Assembly (NCBI RefSeq): GCF_001665575.1
Contig: NZ_LZSU01000017.1
Location: 124,001-188,000, forward strand
From: Mycobacterium sp. 852013-51886_SCH5428379
GTDB lineage: Bacteria; Actinomycetota; Actinomycetes; Mycobacteriales; Mycobacteriaceae
Length of the DNA stretch: 64,000 nucleotides
Reading direction: 5' to 3'
The notes below the pieces were generated by a model that was given only the letters and a program-made list of their open reading frames with translations, searched no databases and was not told the origin of the DNA. Both the position numbers and the translations under genes were made by a program. Below are positions 44,969 through 53,892 of this stretch, piece after piece (the stretch's first letter is position 1; every line of letters starts with the position of its first letter).

Positions 44969-46399
44969 TCAGCCCCATTCGTGAATCATCGCGCGTGAGT
45001 CGACAGTGGTGGCGCTGCGCTTCCGTCCGCGCGTCAGGGCGATGAGCAGCGTCGCCACGGCAGCGGTGCCCGCGCCGGCGATGAAGACGATGATGAACGA
45101 CCGCTCCGGGGGCAGACCGGTGGCCGGTGTCGGGTGGCTGAGCAGTACGGCCACGATCGCGGCGGCGATCGCGCTGCCGACGGTCCGGGCGATCGCGTTC
45201 ATCCCGGTCGCCACGCCGGTCTCGCCGCTGTCGACCTCGCTGACCACGAGGGCGGGCAGTGCGCCGTAGGCCAGGCTGATGTAGGCGTTGATCAGAATGT
45301 TGGTGGCGATGACCTGCCAGACCAGGTCGTGGGCGACGGAGAGCGCCGCGAAGCCGACGACGCCGGTCACCGCACCGATCATCAGGACGGGGCGGGCTCC
45401 GTACCGGTCGATGAAGCGGCCGCTGAGGGTGGCCGTGACGAATCCCGCAAGCGCACCGGGCAGGAGGAAGACGAGGCTGGCGTAGAGCACCGAGGCGTTG
45501 AACCCGTAGCCCGCGATCGCGCGATCGGTCTGTACGAACTGCGTCACGCCGAGGAAGCCGAAATACAGGCCGGTGCCGACGAGGATCGTGGCGAGGTTGG
45601 TCAGCATGACGGCGCGGCGGGTGAGCATGGCGATCGAGACGAGCGGATACGGGCGGCGGTCTTCCCACCACCACCACCCGACAAGGACGAGCACACCGGC
45701 GACCGCGACGGCGATGGTGGCCGGGGCGGCCCAGCCCCAGGTATTGCCCTGAGTGATGGCCAGCAGGACGCCGGACAGTCCGAGGGCCAATCCGCCGGCG
45801 CCCAGCCAGTCGATGCTGCCTTCGGATTCGGCGGCCCGCGAGGGGATGACGACCACCGCGAGCACCATGATGATCGCGGTGAACCCCGCGGTCAGCCAGA
45901 AGACGCGGTGGTAGCCGGCGTCGCCGTTCATGAGCAGTCCGGTCACCACCAGACCCATGCCGCCGCCGAACCCCAGCGTTCCGGACAGGATGGCCAGGGC
46001 GCCGCCGACGGCTTCCTCGGCCACCTCCTCTCGCAGGATCGCGACGCAGATGGGATAGAGCGCGAAGGAGACGCCCTGAAGGACGCGGGCGGCGACGAGG
46101 AGCGCGAGGGAGGACGTCGTCGCGGCGAGGATGGAGCCGATGAGGACGACGGCGAGCACCCCGAGCAGGACGCGCTTCTTGTTGTAGAGGTCAGCCAAGC
46201 GGCCGAGCAGCGGTGTGGAGGCCGCGGCGGCGAGGAGGTTGCCGGTGACCGCCCAGCTGACGGCGACGGGGCTGGCGTGGAGTTGTTCGGCGATGACGCC
46301 GAGCACCGGCACCACGGCGGTCTGCAGTACGGCGACCGTCAACGCGACGAGCCCGAGTCCGACGATGAGCAGGCGGGGCGTGCTCACGGTTCGCGACAA
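44969..46399 (-). CDS. MFS transporter, drug-efflux/DHA2-like
   Basis: A major-facilitator protein of 476 residues, with about 14 spans. Motif A-like GRLADLYNKKRVLLG lies between spans 2 and 3, and motif C-like GFGGGMGLVVTGLLMN follows. The start is TTG 46399, with AAGGAG eight bases upstream; GTG 46387 is an alternative. Downstream of the divergent amidohydrolase's tail, it could export or import the same compound, but that is only proximity. An imperfect dyad TTAGCCT/AGGTTAG lies just upstream. Confidence 0.83.
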   Translation of the reverse strand: MSRTVSTPRLLIVGLGLVALTVAVLQTAVVPVLGVIAEQLHASPVAVSWAVTGNLLAAAASTPLLGRLADLYNKKRVLLGVLAVVLIGSILAATTSSLALLVAARVLQGVSFALYPICVAILREEVAEEAVGGALAILSGTLGFGGGMGLVVTGLLMNGDAGYHRVFWLTAGFTAIIMVLAVVVIPSRAAESEGSIDWLGAGGLALGLSGVLLAITQGNTWGWAAPATIAVAVAGVLVLVGWWWWEDRRPYPLVSIAMLTRRAVMLTNLATILVGTGLYFGFLGVTQFVQTDRAIAGYGFNASVLYASLVFLLPGALAGFVTATLSGRFIDRYGARPVLMIGAVTGVVGFAALSVAHDLVWQVIATNILINAYISLAYGALPALVVSEVDSGETGVATGMNAIARTVGSAIAAAIVAVLLSHPTPATGLPPERSFIIVFIAGAGTAAVATLLIALTRGRKRSATTVDSRAMIHEWG

Positions 46400-46544
46400 A
46401 CGGGGACTCCTTCGGACGGCTACTACTTAGCCTATGCAACAGGTTAGGGGAGGTCCGCTCGGGGGCAGCAACGGCAGCCGGCGTGTAGCACACCGGTTGC
46501 CGGAACGGATCAGCGTTGCGGCCCGTCGTGGGTCAACGCTCTTC

Positions 46545-47601
46545 TCAGGCCTGGAGAATGACCTTCAGCGCTTTGGTCTCCGCGGCGCGCGCGAAAGTGT
46601 CGTAGGCGTCCATGATGTCGCCGAGCGGGAACCGGTGGCTGATGAATCCGGTGACGTCGAGCTTCTTCTGCGCGAGCAACTTGATCAGCATGGCCGAGCT
46701 GTCGGTGTTGACCAGACCGGTGGTGATCGTCAGGTTGTCGATCCAGACCCGGTCCAGAGGTAAGTCAACCGACTTCCCGTGGACGCCGACATTGGCGATG
46801 TGACCGGCCGGCCGCACGATCGACAGCGCCATGTCCCATGTGGCGGGGATGCCGACGGCTTCGATCGACACATCGACACCCAACCCATCGGTCAGCGCCA
46901 GCACCTGCTCCTTCCAATCCGGATCAGACGCCACGACGCCGTCGCTCGCACCGAACCGTTTGGCCTGTTCGACCCGGTTGGCATCAAGGTCGATCGCGAT
47001 GACGCGACTAGGGCCGTACAAGCCGGCGGTGGCGATCGCCGCCAGACCCACCGGCCCGGCGCCGACGACGGCCACCACGTCGCCCGGCTTGACCTGTCCG
47101 TACTGGATCCCTATCTCATGCCCCGTGGGCAGGATGTCGCTGATCATCACTGCCTCTTCGGCGGGTACCCCGGTCGGTACGCGGTAGAGGGACGTCTCGG
47201 CGAAGGGCACACGTACGAACTCCGCCTGGGTGCCGTCGATGAGATGGCCGAATATCCAGCCGATTCCCGTAGCGCCCTCATCGGCTTGGCAGTGCGAATA
47301 GACACCCTTCTTGCAGTAGACGCACTTTCCGCATGCCGAGATGCAGTTGATGATGACCTGATCGCCCGACGGCGAGGTCTGTGACCGCGGAGCCCACCTC
47401 GGTGATGGTGCCGACGCCCTCGTGGCCAAGGATGCGGCCGTCGGTCACCGCGGGGACATGACCTTTCAGGATGTGCAGGTCGGTGCCACAGATCGTGGTC
47501 GTCTCGACGCGAACAATCGCGTCCGTGGGTTTGAGGATGACGGGGTCAGTTACCGTTTCCCACGCCTTGGCGCCGGGGCCGTGATAAACAAGCGCCTTCA
47601 C
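46545..47601 (-). pseudogene. Zinc alcohol dehydrogenase with a +1 frameshift
   Basis: The N-terminal part (VKALVYHGPGAKAWETVTDP, catalytic Cys in CGTDLH, GHEGVGT) reads in one frame. The rest, from DQVIINCISACGKCVYCKK through VVAVVGAGPVGLAA to ALKVILQA, reads in the next frame. They join if one G is removed from the GGG at 47365-47367 (coding strand). Otherwise the enzyme is complete, about 351 residues, with both zinc motifs and NAD Rossmann glycines. A sequencing error or a recent inactivation are both possible. Start GTG 47601 with GGAG upstream. Confidence 0.8.
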
Positions 47602-47770
47602 AGGTCGCTCCCTCCGTTGGAAACGTAGACCTGACACCGACGTACGCGCTCACGTCGCGGTGCGGGTTCGACGAGTTGACGGCGCATGACCTGCTGTCAG
47701 TCAGGGATCGCAGCCATCGTTCCGAGATGCGGCACGCGATCATGCCCGCGCGCGGCTTGGGCAGGTGCCC

Positions 47771-49138
47771 TTACACCCCACCGCGGCGCAGCATTCGGCC
47801 CTGCGGGGTCTTGAAGTCGATCCTGCTGCCGCGCAACCAGGTGCTCTTCACGACACCGGCGAGGGCACGTCCGTCGTACGGGCTGATCGGGTTCTTGTGA
47901 TGCAGCTTGTGCACGTCGACGACCTGCGCGGAGTCGGGCTCGAAGATCGCGAAATCGGCGTCGTAGCCGAGGGCGATCTTGCCCTTGTTGTTCAAGCCGG
48001 CGAGCGCGGCGGGTTTGGCCGCCATCCAATCGAGCACCTGCGTCAGCTGCACGCCCCGGCGCTTGGCCTCGGTCCAGATCAACGACAGGCCGAGTTGCAG
48101 CGAGGCGACGCCGCCCCATGCCACGCCGAAGTCGCCATTCTCGACGTCCTTCAGGTCGATGGTCGACGGCGAATGGTCGGAGACAATGCAGTCGATGGTG
48201 CCGTCGATCAGGCCCTGCCACAGCAGTTCCCGATTCGACGCCTCGCGGATCGGTGGACAGCACTTGTACGCGGTCGCGCCGTTCGGGATCTCCTCGGCGA
48301 GCAGCGTCAGATAGTGCGGACACGTTTCGACGGTGATCCTGACGCCGTCGCGCTTGGCGGTCGCGATCATCGGCAGAGCGTCCGACGACGATAGGTGCAG
48401 GATATGGGCACGGGCACCGGTCCAGCGGGCGCGCTCGATGACTTCGGCGATTGCGACGTTCTCGGCGCCGCGAGGCCGCGAGGCGAGGAATCGACTGTAT
48501 CGGTCGCCCTCGGCCGTGGGGGCATGGTCGATGGCGCGGGAGTCCTCGGCGTGCACGATCATCATGGAGTCGAAGCCCACCAGCACGGCCATGTCCTTCT
48601 CCATCTCATCGGCGTCGAGATGGGGGAACTCGTCCACGCCGGAGTGCAGCAGGAAGCACTTGAAGCCGAACACGCCTTCGTCGTGCAGACCCCGCAGGTC
48701 GCCGGTGTTGCCGGGGATGGCGCCGCCCCAGAAACCGACGTCGATGTGCAGCTTGCCCGAAGCCGCCTGGCGCTTGGCGTTCAGTGCGTCGACGTTGACC
48801 GTCGGCGGAATCGAGTTGAGCGGCATGTCGATCAGCGTGGTCACACCGCCCGCCGCCGCCGCTCGCGTGGCGGAGTCGAACCCCTCCCACTCGGTGCGTC
48901 CCGGCTCGTTGACGTGGACGTGCGTGTCGACCAGGCCCGGGATCATGACCTGCTCGTCGGTGAGCTCGACGATCTCGGTTCCGGTGAGGCCGCTGCCCAG
49001 CGGCTCGATGGCGACGATCCGGCCGTCGCGAATGCCGATTTCGCGGTCGACGATGCCCGCCGTGGTGAGCGTGCGTCCACCGCGGACGACCAGGTCGAAA
49101 TCAGGCTGTTCGGACTGCTCAGGGACGTCGGCGGTCAT
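47771..49138 (-). CDS. allB: Allantoinase
   Basis: Metal-dependent cyclic amidohydrolase that opens allantoin to allantoate, 455 residues. The binuclear-metal motif HVHVNEPGRTEWEGF, the Lys segment GVFGFKCFLLHSG (carbamylated Lys in the family), HILHLSS, ETCPHYL and DHSPST are all seen in order. The HVHVNEPG form favours allantoinase over dihydroorotase or hydantoinase. The promoter holds a GTGGAA-N6-TTCCAC dyad about 36 bases upstream of the start. Part of the IclR-linked allantoin module. Confidence 0.9.
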   Translation of the reverse strand: MTADVPEQSEQPDFDLVVRGGRTLTTAGIVDREIGIRDGRIVAIEPLGSGLTGTEIVELTDEQVMIPGLVDTHVHVNEPGRTEWEGFDSATRAAAAGGVTTLIDMPLNSIPPTVNVDALNAKRQAASGKLHIDVGFWGGAIPGNTGDLRGLHDEGVFGFKCFLLHSGVDEFPHLDADEMEKDMAVLVGFDSMMIVHAEDSRAIDHAPTAEGDRYSRFLASRPRGAENVAIAEVIERARWTGARAHILHLSSSDALPMIATAKRDGVRITVETCPHYLTLLAEEIPNGATAYKCCPPIREASNRELLWQGLIDGTIDCIVSDHSPSTIDLKDVENGDFGVAWGGVASLQLGLSLIWTEAKRRGVQLTQVLDWMAAKPAALAGLNNKGKIALGYDADFAIFEPDSAQVVDVHKLHHKNPISPYDGRALAGVVKSTWLRGSRIDFKTPQGRMLRRGGV

Positions 49139-49173
49139 GGGCAGCCTCCGTTGCGCGAGAGTAATTCCTCATC

Positions 49174-49191
49174 GTGGAACTGACATTCCAC
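49174..49191. promoter_or_regulatory. IclR-module dyad upstream of allB
   Basis: GTGGAACTGACATTCCAC is a perfect dyad with six-base arms and a six-base spacer. It lies 36 bases upstream of the allB start. The same pattern recurs before the permease and the CitE-like gene. Confidence 0.62.
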
Positions 49192-49280
49192 ATGAGGCGA
49201 CTTTAGATGTGATCGCAGGCACAGTCAATCGCGTCAGAGGCTTGACAGGCAGCGTCCGCATGCGCCTTACTTACCGCATC

Positions 49281-49300
49281 TGTGGAATAGCATTTCCACA
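49281..49300. promoter_or_regulatory. IclR-module dyad upstream of the allantoin permease
   Basis: TGTGGAATAGCATTTCCACA is a perfect dyad with seven-base arms and a six-base spacer, the clearest copy in the window. An extra half-site GTGGAAT follows at 49303. It is 57 bases before the permease ATG. Confidence 0.66.
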
Positions 49301-49357
49301 GCGTGGAATTTAGCGGCGACGCCCGGCGTCGGCGCTCCGACCGTGACAGGCGTGTCC

Positions 49358-50863
49358 ATGAGCACAGGATCCACCGGGCTGATCGGCGACTCCAGTCGTG
49401 ACGATGCAACCCCGTTCGCCGGCGTGAGTCCGACGTTGTACAACCCCGATCTCGCGCCCACCAAACGCGAAGGTCGACGGTGGGGTGGGTACAACATCTT
49501 CACGCTGTGGGCGAACGACGTGCACAGCCTCGGCAACTATTCGTTCGCCATCGGGCTGTTCGCCCTCGGCCTAGGTGGGTGGCAGATCCTGCTCGCCCTC
49601 GGACTCGGGGGAGTCTTCCTGTTCCTGCTGCTCAACCTCTCCGGGTTCATGGGGGAGAAGACCGGCGTCCCGTTCCCGGTGATGAGCCGCATCGCGTTCG
49701 GCGTTCGTGGTGCGCAGATCCCGGCCCTCATCCGCGGTGCGGTCGCGATCGCCTGGTTCGGCATACAGACCTACCTCGCGTCGGTGGTGCTGCGCATCAT
49801 GATCATCGCGCTCGCGCCGTCCGCCGAGACCCTGGACTCGAACAGCTTCCTGGGGTTGTCGACGCTCGGCTGGATCTCGTTCGTCGCGCTCTGGGTGATC
49901 CAGGTGGTCATCGTCAGCTACGGCATGGAGATGATCCGCAGGTACGAGGCGTTCGCCGGCCCGGTCATCCTGTTCACCATGATCGCGCTCGCGATCTGGA
50001 TGCTCAACAACGCCGACTGGAGCATCGCCTGGAGTACACCGGACTCTCTCACGGGTCTCGATATGTGGCTGAAGATCATCGGCGGCGCCAGCCTGTGGGT
50101 CGCGATCTACGGCACGTTCGTCCTCAACTTCTGCGACTTCACCCGCAACGCGACATCGAAGCGGGCCATCGTGGCGGGCAACTTCTGGGGCATCCCGCTC
50201 AACATGCTGGTGTTCGGCGGAATCGTGATCACCATGGCCGGCGCTCAGTTCCGCATCGACGGTCGCATCATCGAGGCGCCCGCCGACATCGTCCAGGAGG
50301 TGCCGAACACCCTGCTGCTGGTGCTCGCAGCACTCGCGCTGCTGATCCTGACCATCGCCGTGAACCTGATGGCGAACTTCGTCGCCCCGATCTACGCGCT
50401 GAACAATCTGTTCCCGAAGCACCTGAATTTCCGTCGTGCAGCATTCATCTCGGCCGTCATCGGCCTGGTGATCCTGCCGTGGAACCTGTACAACACCCCC
50501 GCGGTCATCAACTACTTCCTCGGCGGACTCGGTGCCATTCTCGGTCCGCTGTTCGGCATCATCATGGCCGACTACTGGCTGGTGCGTCGTTCGCGGATCA
50601 ACGTGCTGGCCTTGTTCACCACCGATGCCAACGGCGAATACCACTACACGAAGGGCGTCAACGTGCGGGCCGTGGTGGCCCTCGTCGTCACGGCGGTGGT
50701 CGCACTGCTGCTGGCGTTCGTTCCGGCGTTCGCGATCGTCTCGGAATTCTCCTGGTTCATCGGTGCAGGCCTCGGTGCGATCGTCTACCTGGTGGTCGCG
50801 GATCGTCGTGGACCGTTCAACGATGTCTCCGGTGAGCCCATCGCCGTGGCCAGCACGCACTAA
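49358..50863 (+). CDS. NCS1-family allantoin permease
   Basis: About 501 residues with twelve spans. NPDLAPTKREGRRWGGYNIFTLW and NDVHSLGNYSFAIGLF are the hallmark of allantoin/hydantoin-type NCS1 carriers (PucI, Mhp1), as are GVPFPVMSRIAFGVRGAQIPALIRG and the NFCDFTRN loop. It most likely imports allantoin. ATG 49358 is chosen; GTG 49343 adds five residues. It is divergent from allB, with operator dyads between them, and is followed by the racemase-family gene after 10 bases. Confidence 0.87.
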   Translation: MSTGSTGLIGDSSRDDATPFAGVSPTLYNPDLAPTKREGRRWGGYNIFTLWANDVHSLGNYSFAIGLFALGLGGWQILLALGLGGVFLFLLLNLSGFMGEKTGVPFPVMSRIAFGVRGAQIPALIRGAVAIAWFGIQTYLASVVLRIMIIALAPSAETLDSNSFLGLSTLGWISFVALWVIQVVIVSYGMEMIRRYEAFAGPVILFTMIALAIWMLNNADWSIAWSTPDSLTGLDMWLKIIGGASLWVAIYGTFVLNFCDFTRNATSKRAIVAGNFWGIPLNMLVFGGIVITMAGAQFRIDGRIIEAPADIVQEVPNTLLLVLAALALLILTIAVNLMANFVAPIYALNNLFPKHLNFRRAAFISAVIGLVILPWNLYNTPAVINYFLGGLGAILGPLFGIIMADYWLVRRSRINVLALFTTDANGEYHYTKGVNVRAVVALVVTAVVALLLAFVPAFAIVSEFSWFIGAGLGAIVYLVVADRRGPFNDVSGEPIAVASTH

Positions 50864-50873
50864 GGAACGCGAC

Positions 50874-51596
50874 ATGAGAATTCTCGTAGCCAACGTCAAC
50901 ACCACCGCGTCGATGACCGACGCGATCGCCCAGTCGGCACGCACCGTCGCGTCCCCGGGGACTGAGATCGTCGGCGTGACACCGCGGTTCGGTGCCGACT
51001 CATGCGAGGGAAACTTCGAGAGCTATCTCGCCGCCATCGCTGTCATGGACGCCATCACGTCCTATGCCGAACCGTTCGACGCGGTGATCCAGGCCGGCTA
51101 CGGCGAGCACGGACGCGAAGGTCTGCAGGAGTTGCTCGACGTTCCGGTGGTCGACATCACCGAGGCCGCCGCATCGACGGCGATGTATCTCGGACACAAG
51201 TATTCGGTCGTCACCACGCTTGATCGGACCGTCCCGCTGATCGAGGACCGCTTGAAACTGGCCGGTCTCGACGCGCGATGCGCATCGGTGCGGGCGTCCG
51301 GTCTCGGTGTGCTGGAACTCGAATCGGATCCGGACCGTGCGGTCGAGGCGATCGTCCGCCAGTCACGCGAGGCCGTCGAGAACGACCACGCCGAAGTGAT
51401 CTGTCTCGGCTGCGGCGGGATGGCCGAACTCGAGGACAAGGTGCGGGCCGCTACCGGCGTCCCGATCGTCGACGGAGTCCGCGCGGCGGTCACTATCGCC
51501 GAGGGACTGGTGCGGATGGGCCTGTCCACGTCGAAGGTTCGGACTTACGCGACGCCGCGCAAAAAGCAGGTCATCGGCTGGCCATTCCGGTTGTAG
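50874..51596 (+). CDS. Asp/Glu/hydantoin racemase family protein, lacking the first catalytic Cys
   Basis: A 240-residue protein of the Asp/Glu/hydantoin racemase superfamily. N-terminal RILVANVNTTASMTDAI is the usual N-x-N-T start. The C-terminal cysteine region CLGCGGMAELEDKV holds the expected second catalytic Cys. The first one, usually in a CFGDPG-like loop, is replaced here by AGYGEHGREGL with no Cys. Context suggests allantoin racemase (HpxA-type), but a one-cysteine protein may do something else. ATG 50874 has AAGGAA upstream. It is co-transcribed with the permease and ends inside a hairpin. Confidence 0.78.
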   Translation: MRILVANVNTTASMTDAIAQSARTVASPGTEIVGVTPRFGADSCEGNFESYLAAIAVMDAITSYAEPFDAVIQAGYGEHGREGLQELLDVPVVDITEAAASTAMYLGHKYSVVTTLDRTVPLIEDRLKLAGLDARCASVRASGLGVLELESDPDRAVEAIVRQSREAVENDHAEVICLGCGGMAELEDKVRAATGVPIVDGVRAAVTIAEGLVRMGLSTSKVRTYATPRKKQVIGWPFRL

Positions 51597-51606
51597 GCCA
51601 GCCGAT
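51573..51606. terminator. Hairpin between convergent racemase and allE genes
   Basis: ATCGGCTGGCC (51573-51583) pairs perfectly with 51596-51606, giving an 11-bp GC-rich stem and 12-base loop. It overlaps the racemase stop codon and precedes the end of allE. There is no T-run, as is common in mycobacteria. Confidence 0.6.
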
Positions 51607-51617
51607 TCCGCTGCCTC

Positions 51618-52433
51618 TCAGAGCATGATCTGGCGGTTGACGTCCTTGTACAGCAGGTAACGGAAGTTCGACGGTCCACCCGCGTAGCAGGCCTGCGGGC
51701 AGAACGCGCGCAGGGACAGGAAGTCGCCTTCCTGGACCTCAACCCAGTCGCCGTTCAGGTGATACACGGCCTTGCCTTCGAGCATCAACAGGCCGTGCTC
51801 CATCACGTGGGTCTCGGCGAAGGGAATGGTTGCGCCCGGCTCGAAGGTGACGACGTTGACGTGCATGTCGTACGCCAGGTCCTGCGGATCCAGCATGCGT
51901 GTCGTGCGCCATTTGCCGTCGGTCCCCGGCATGGCTGAGGGGGCGATGTCCTGCTCGTTGCCGAACTTCACCGATGGGGTATGGCCCTCGATGGCCTCGT
52001 AACGCTTGCGGATCCACACGAACGTCGCGTCGGCATCGCCGTTGTTGTGGGCCGACCAGTCGGTACCGGCCGGGAGGTAGGCGAACCCACCCCCGGTGAG
52101 CACCTGCGACTGGGCTGCCGCGTCGACGGTGAGCGCACCGGAGGTGACGAACAGGAAGCTCTGCACCTCGGGTTGCGGCTCGGGTCGCTGCGCACCACCG
52201 CCCGGCTTGACCTCGACGATCGCCTGGAAGTACGTCGTGGCACCGCCGGCGACCGGTCGGTTGATGACCCAGGCGCGGGTATCGGTCCACTCCGGGAATA
52301 CCGAGGTGACGATGTCGGAGAGGACGCCGCGGGGGATCACCGTGTAGGCCTCGGTGACGATCGCGCGGTCGGTCAGCAGATCTGTCTGCGGGGGCAGCCC
52401 GCCGCGGGGCGTGTAGTAGGACGCAGTGCTCAC
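51618..52433 (-). CDS. allE: (S)-ureidoglycine aminohydrolase (bicupin AllE)
   Basis: A 271-residue two-cupin protein that converts (S)-ureidoglycine to (S)-ureidoglycolate with release of ammonia. Seen: the N-terminal SYYTPRGGLPPQTDLLTDRA segment and YTVIPRGVLSDIVTS. The first cupin has LFVTSGALTVD. The second has the manganese-site stretch IPFAETHVMEHGLLMLEGKA and GDFLSLRAFCPQACYAGG. These match YlbA/AllE well. It overlaps the CitE-like gene by four bases, pointing to one operon. Confidence 0.88.
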   Translation of the reverse strand: MSTASYYTPRGGLPPQTDLLTDRAIVTEAYTVIPRGVLSDIVTSVFPEWTDTRAWVINRPVAGGATTYFQAIVEVKPGGGAQRPEPQPEVQSFLFVTSGALTVDAAAQSQVLTGGGFAYLPAGTDWSAHNNGDADATFVWIRKRYEAIEGHTPSVKFGNEQDIAPSAMPGTDGKWRTTRMLDPQDLAYDMHVNVVTFEPGATIPFAETHVMEHGLLMLEGKAVYHLNGDWVEVQEGDFLSLRAFCPQACYAGGPSNFRYLLYKDVNRQIML

Positions 52434-53722
52434 TGATCACTCCTGGTTGGGCGGCCGAGCGCGATGTCGCGCACGGTGGATATGGGGAGATCGACGGCTG
52501 TCTCGATCTCGTCGACGGTCAGGGCGCCGCACACGCTGCCGCGGCGGATCACGTTGGCGAGTGCGCGGGCGGTGGCCGGCTCGTCCATGACGGTCGAGTC
52601 GAGCTCGTGGACGTAGTTGCGCAAGCGTGCGGCGGCCGGCGCGAAGGCGCCACGGTAGAACGCGTAGGTCGCCAGGTATCGGGTGACGAGTTGAGCCGGG
52701 TGCATGTCCCAGCCCTGGTAGATGCCGCGTTCCAGGTGACGCCGGACCAGGCGCGCATGCAGCTTCCACGCCATGGCGACGTTGTGGGGTTCGCCGACCG
52801 GGAGGATGTTGGTCGATCCGTCGGACATGTGGACACCGGTGCCTGCGACGGCGAGCTGCATGACGTTCTTGGCGTGATCGGCCGCCGGATGCTCCATCGA
52901 CTGGTAGGCGGCCGCGATCCCGAGGGACGCCGAGTAATCGTAGGTCCCGTAATGCAGCGAGCTGACGCGGCCGCCGCCGACGTGGATGAACTGGGCGACC
53001 GGTGCGCGGCCGTCGGCGCCCAGAATCGCCTGCGGTGTTTCGATCTGGATCTCGAAGCGGATGCGGCCGGTCGGCAGTCCGTTCGCCGCCTCGAGCGCTG
53101 CGGCGACGCCGACCATCGCCTCGACCTGGTCGACGGACGTCACCTTGGGGAGGGTGAGAGTGAGGCCGTCGGGGAGGCCGCCGGAGTCGACGAGTCCGCT
53201 GACGAACATGTCGAGTGTGCGCAGTCCGCGCGCACGGGTGCCGGCTTCGAAGCACTTGAACCGGGTGCCGACGAACGGTGTGGACGTGCCGGCGTCGAGC
53301 GCGACCCGCAATGCGGCGGTTGCCTGCGCGACGTCGGCATCCTCGGTCGCGTCGTCAAAGGTGCCATCCGAGGGGGTGTAGCCGTCCTCGAAGTCGATGC
53401 GGAGGTCTTCGATCGGCTCGGTGGTCAGCTTGTTCTCGACGAGGGTTGCCAGAGTTTCGGGTGCGCAGTCGGTTCCGCTACTCGCACCGACGAGTGCGGC
53501 AACTGCGTCGAGTCCGCCAGCGTCGTTCGCAGCTTCCAGAGCGGTGGATCCCCACTCTGCGGGCATCGTCGCCGAATATCGGTTGCCCGGGATGTAGACC
53601 GTATGGACCGGTTGGCGACGGCCGTCGTCGCCGGGATATCGGGTCGCCAGGTGTGCGTCGGCGGCGGACAGGCGCCGATCGACGTCGGCCAGCACCGCAT
53701 CGTCGAGGCGTCGCAACACGTA
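52430..53722 (-). CDS. CitE-like (HpcH/HpaI superfamily) lyase/aldolase of the allantoin module
   Basis: About 430 residues of TIM-barrel CitE/malate-synthase-like type. Acidic and metal-site motifs are visible as DFEDGYTPSDG, RIRFEIQIETPQAILGADG and LHYGTYDYSASLGIAAAYQS. I recall such actinobacterial proteins as DUF6986; the reaction is not established. Since the pathway yields glyoxylate, a malate-synthase-like condensation is a possible role, but this is inference. GTG 53722 is chosen, with AAGAAGGGA upstream. The ATG at 53764 would put the operator dyad inside the gene. Confidence 0.72.
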   Translation of the reverse strand, partial: YVLRRLDDAVLADVDRRLSAADAHLATRYPGDDGRRQPVHTVYIPGNRYSATMPAEWGSTALEAANDAGGLDAVAALVGASSGTDCAPETLATLVENKLTTEPIEDLRIDFEDGYTPSDGTFDDATEDADVAQATAALRVALDAGTSTPFVGTRFKCFEAGTRARGLRTLDMFVSGLVDSGGLPDGLTLTLPKVTSVDQVEAMVGVAAALEAANGLPTGRIRFEIQIETPQAILGADGRAPVAQFIHVGGGRVSSLHYGTYDYSASLGIAAAYQSMEHPAADHAKNVMQLAVAGTGVHMSDGSTNILPVGEPHNVAMAWKLHARLVRRHLERGIYQGWDMHPAQLVTRYLATYAFYRGAFAPAAARLRNYVHELDSTVMDEPATARALANVIRRGSVCGALTVDEIETAVDLPISTVRDIALGRPTRSDQ

Positions 53723-53744
53723 GGTCCCTTCTTTGGCCGACAGC

Positions 53745-53762
53745 GTGGACACAGAATTCCAC
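53745..53762. promoter_or_regulatory. IclR-module dyad upstream of the CitE-like gene
   Basis: GTGGACACAGAATTCCAC matches the GTGGAA-N6-TTCCAC pattern with one arm mismatch. Further degenerate half-sites lie at 53826-53871 (TTCCATATTGTGGAA and TGTTGAA/ATCCACA), just before the IclR gene. Confidence 0.52.
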
Positions 53763-53892
53763 ATTGTGGAGTTTAGTGGCTGAGCTGTGAAAAGTACACG
53801 TCTCGATGCCTAGCCATCTCCGTAGTTCCATATTGTGGAATGAATTCTGGCGATGTTGAATGGAATCCACATCGGCAGCCAGGAGCAGACGT

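Noticed and set aside
46425..46450. TTAGCCT/AGGTTAG upstream of the MFS gene as an iron box.
   Set aside because: Spacing and centre do not fit IdeR; at best an imperfect dyad for another regulator.
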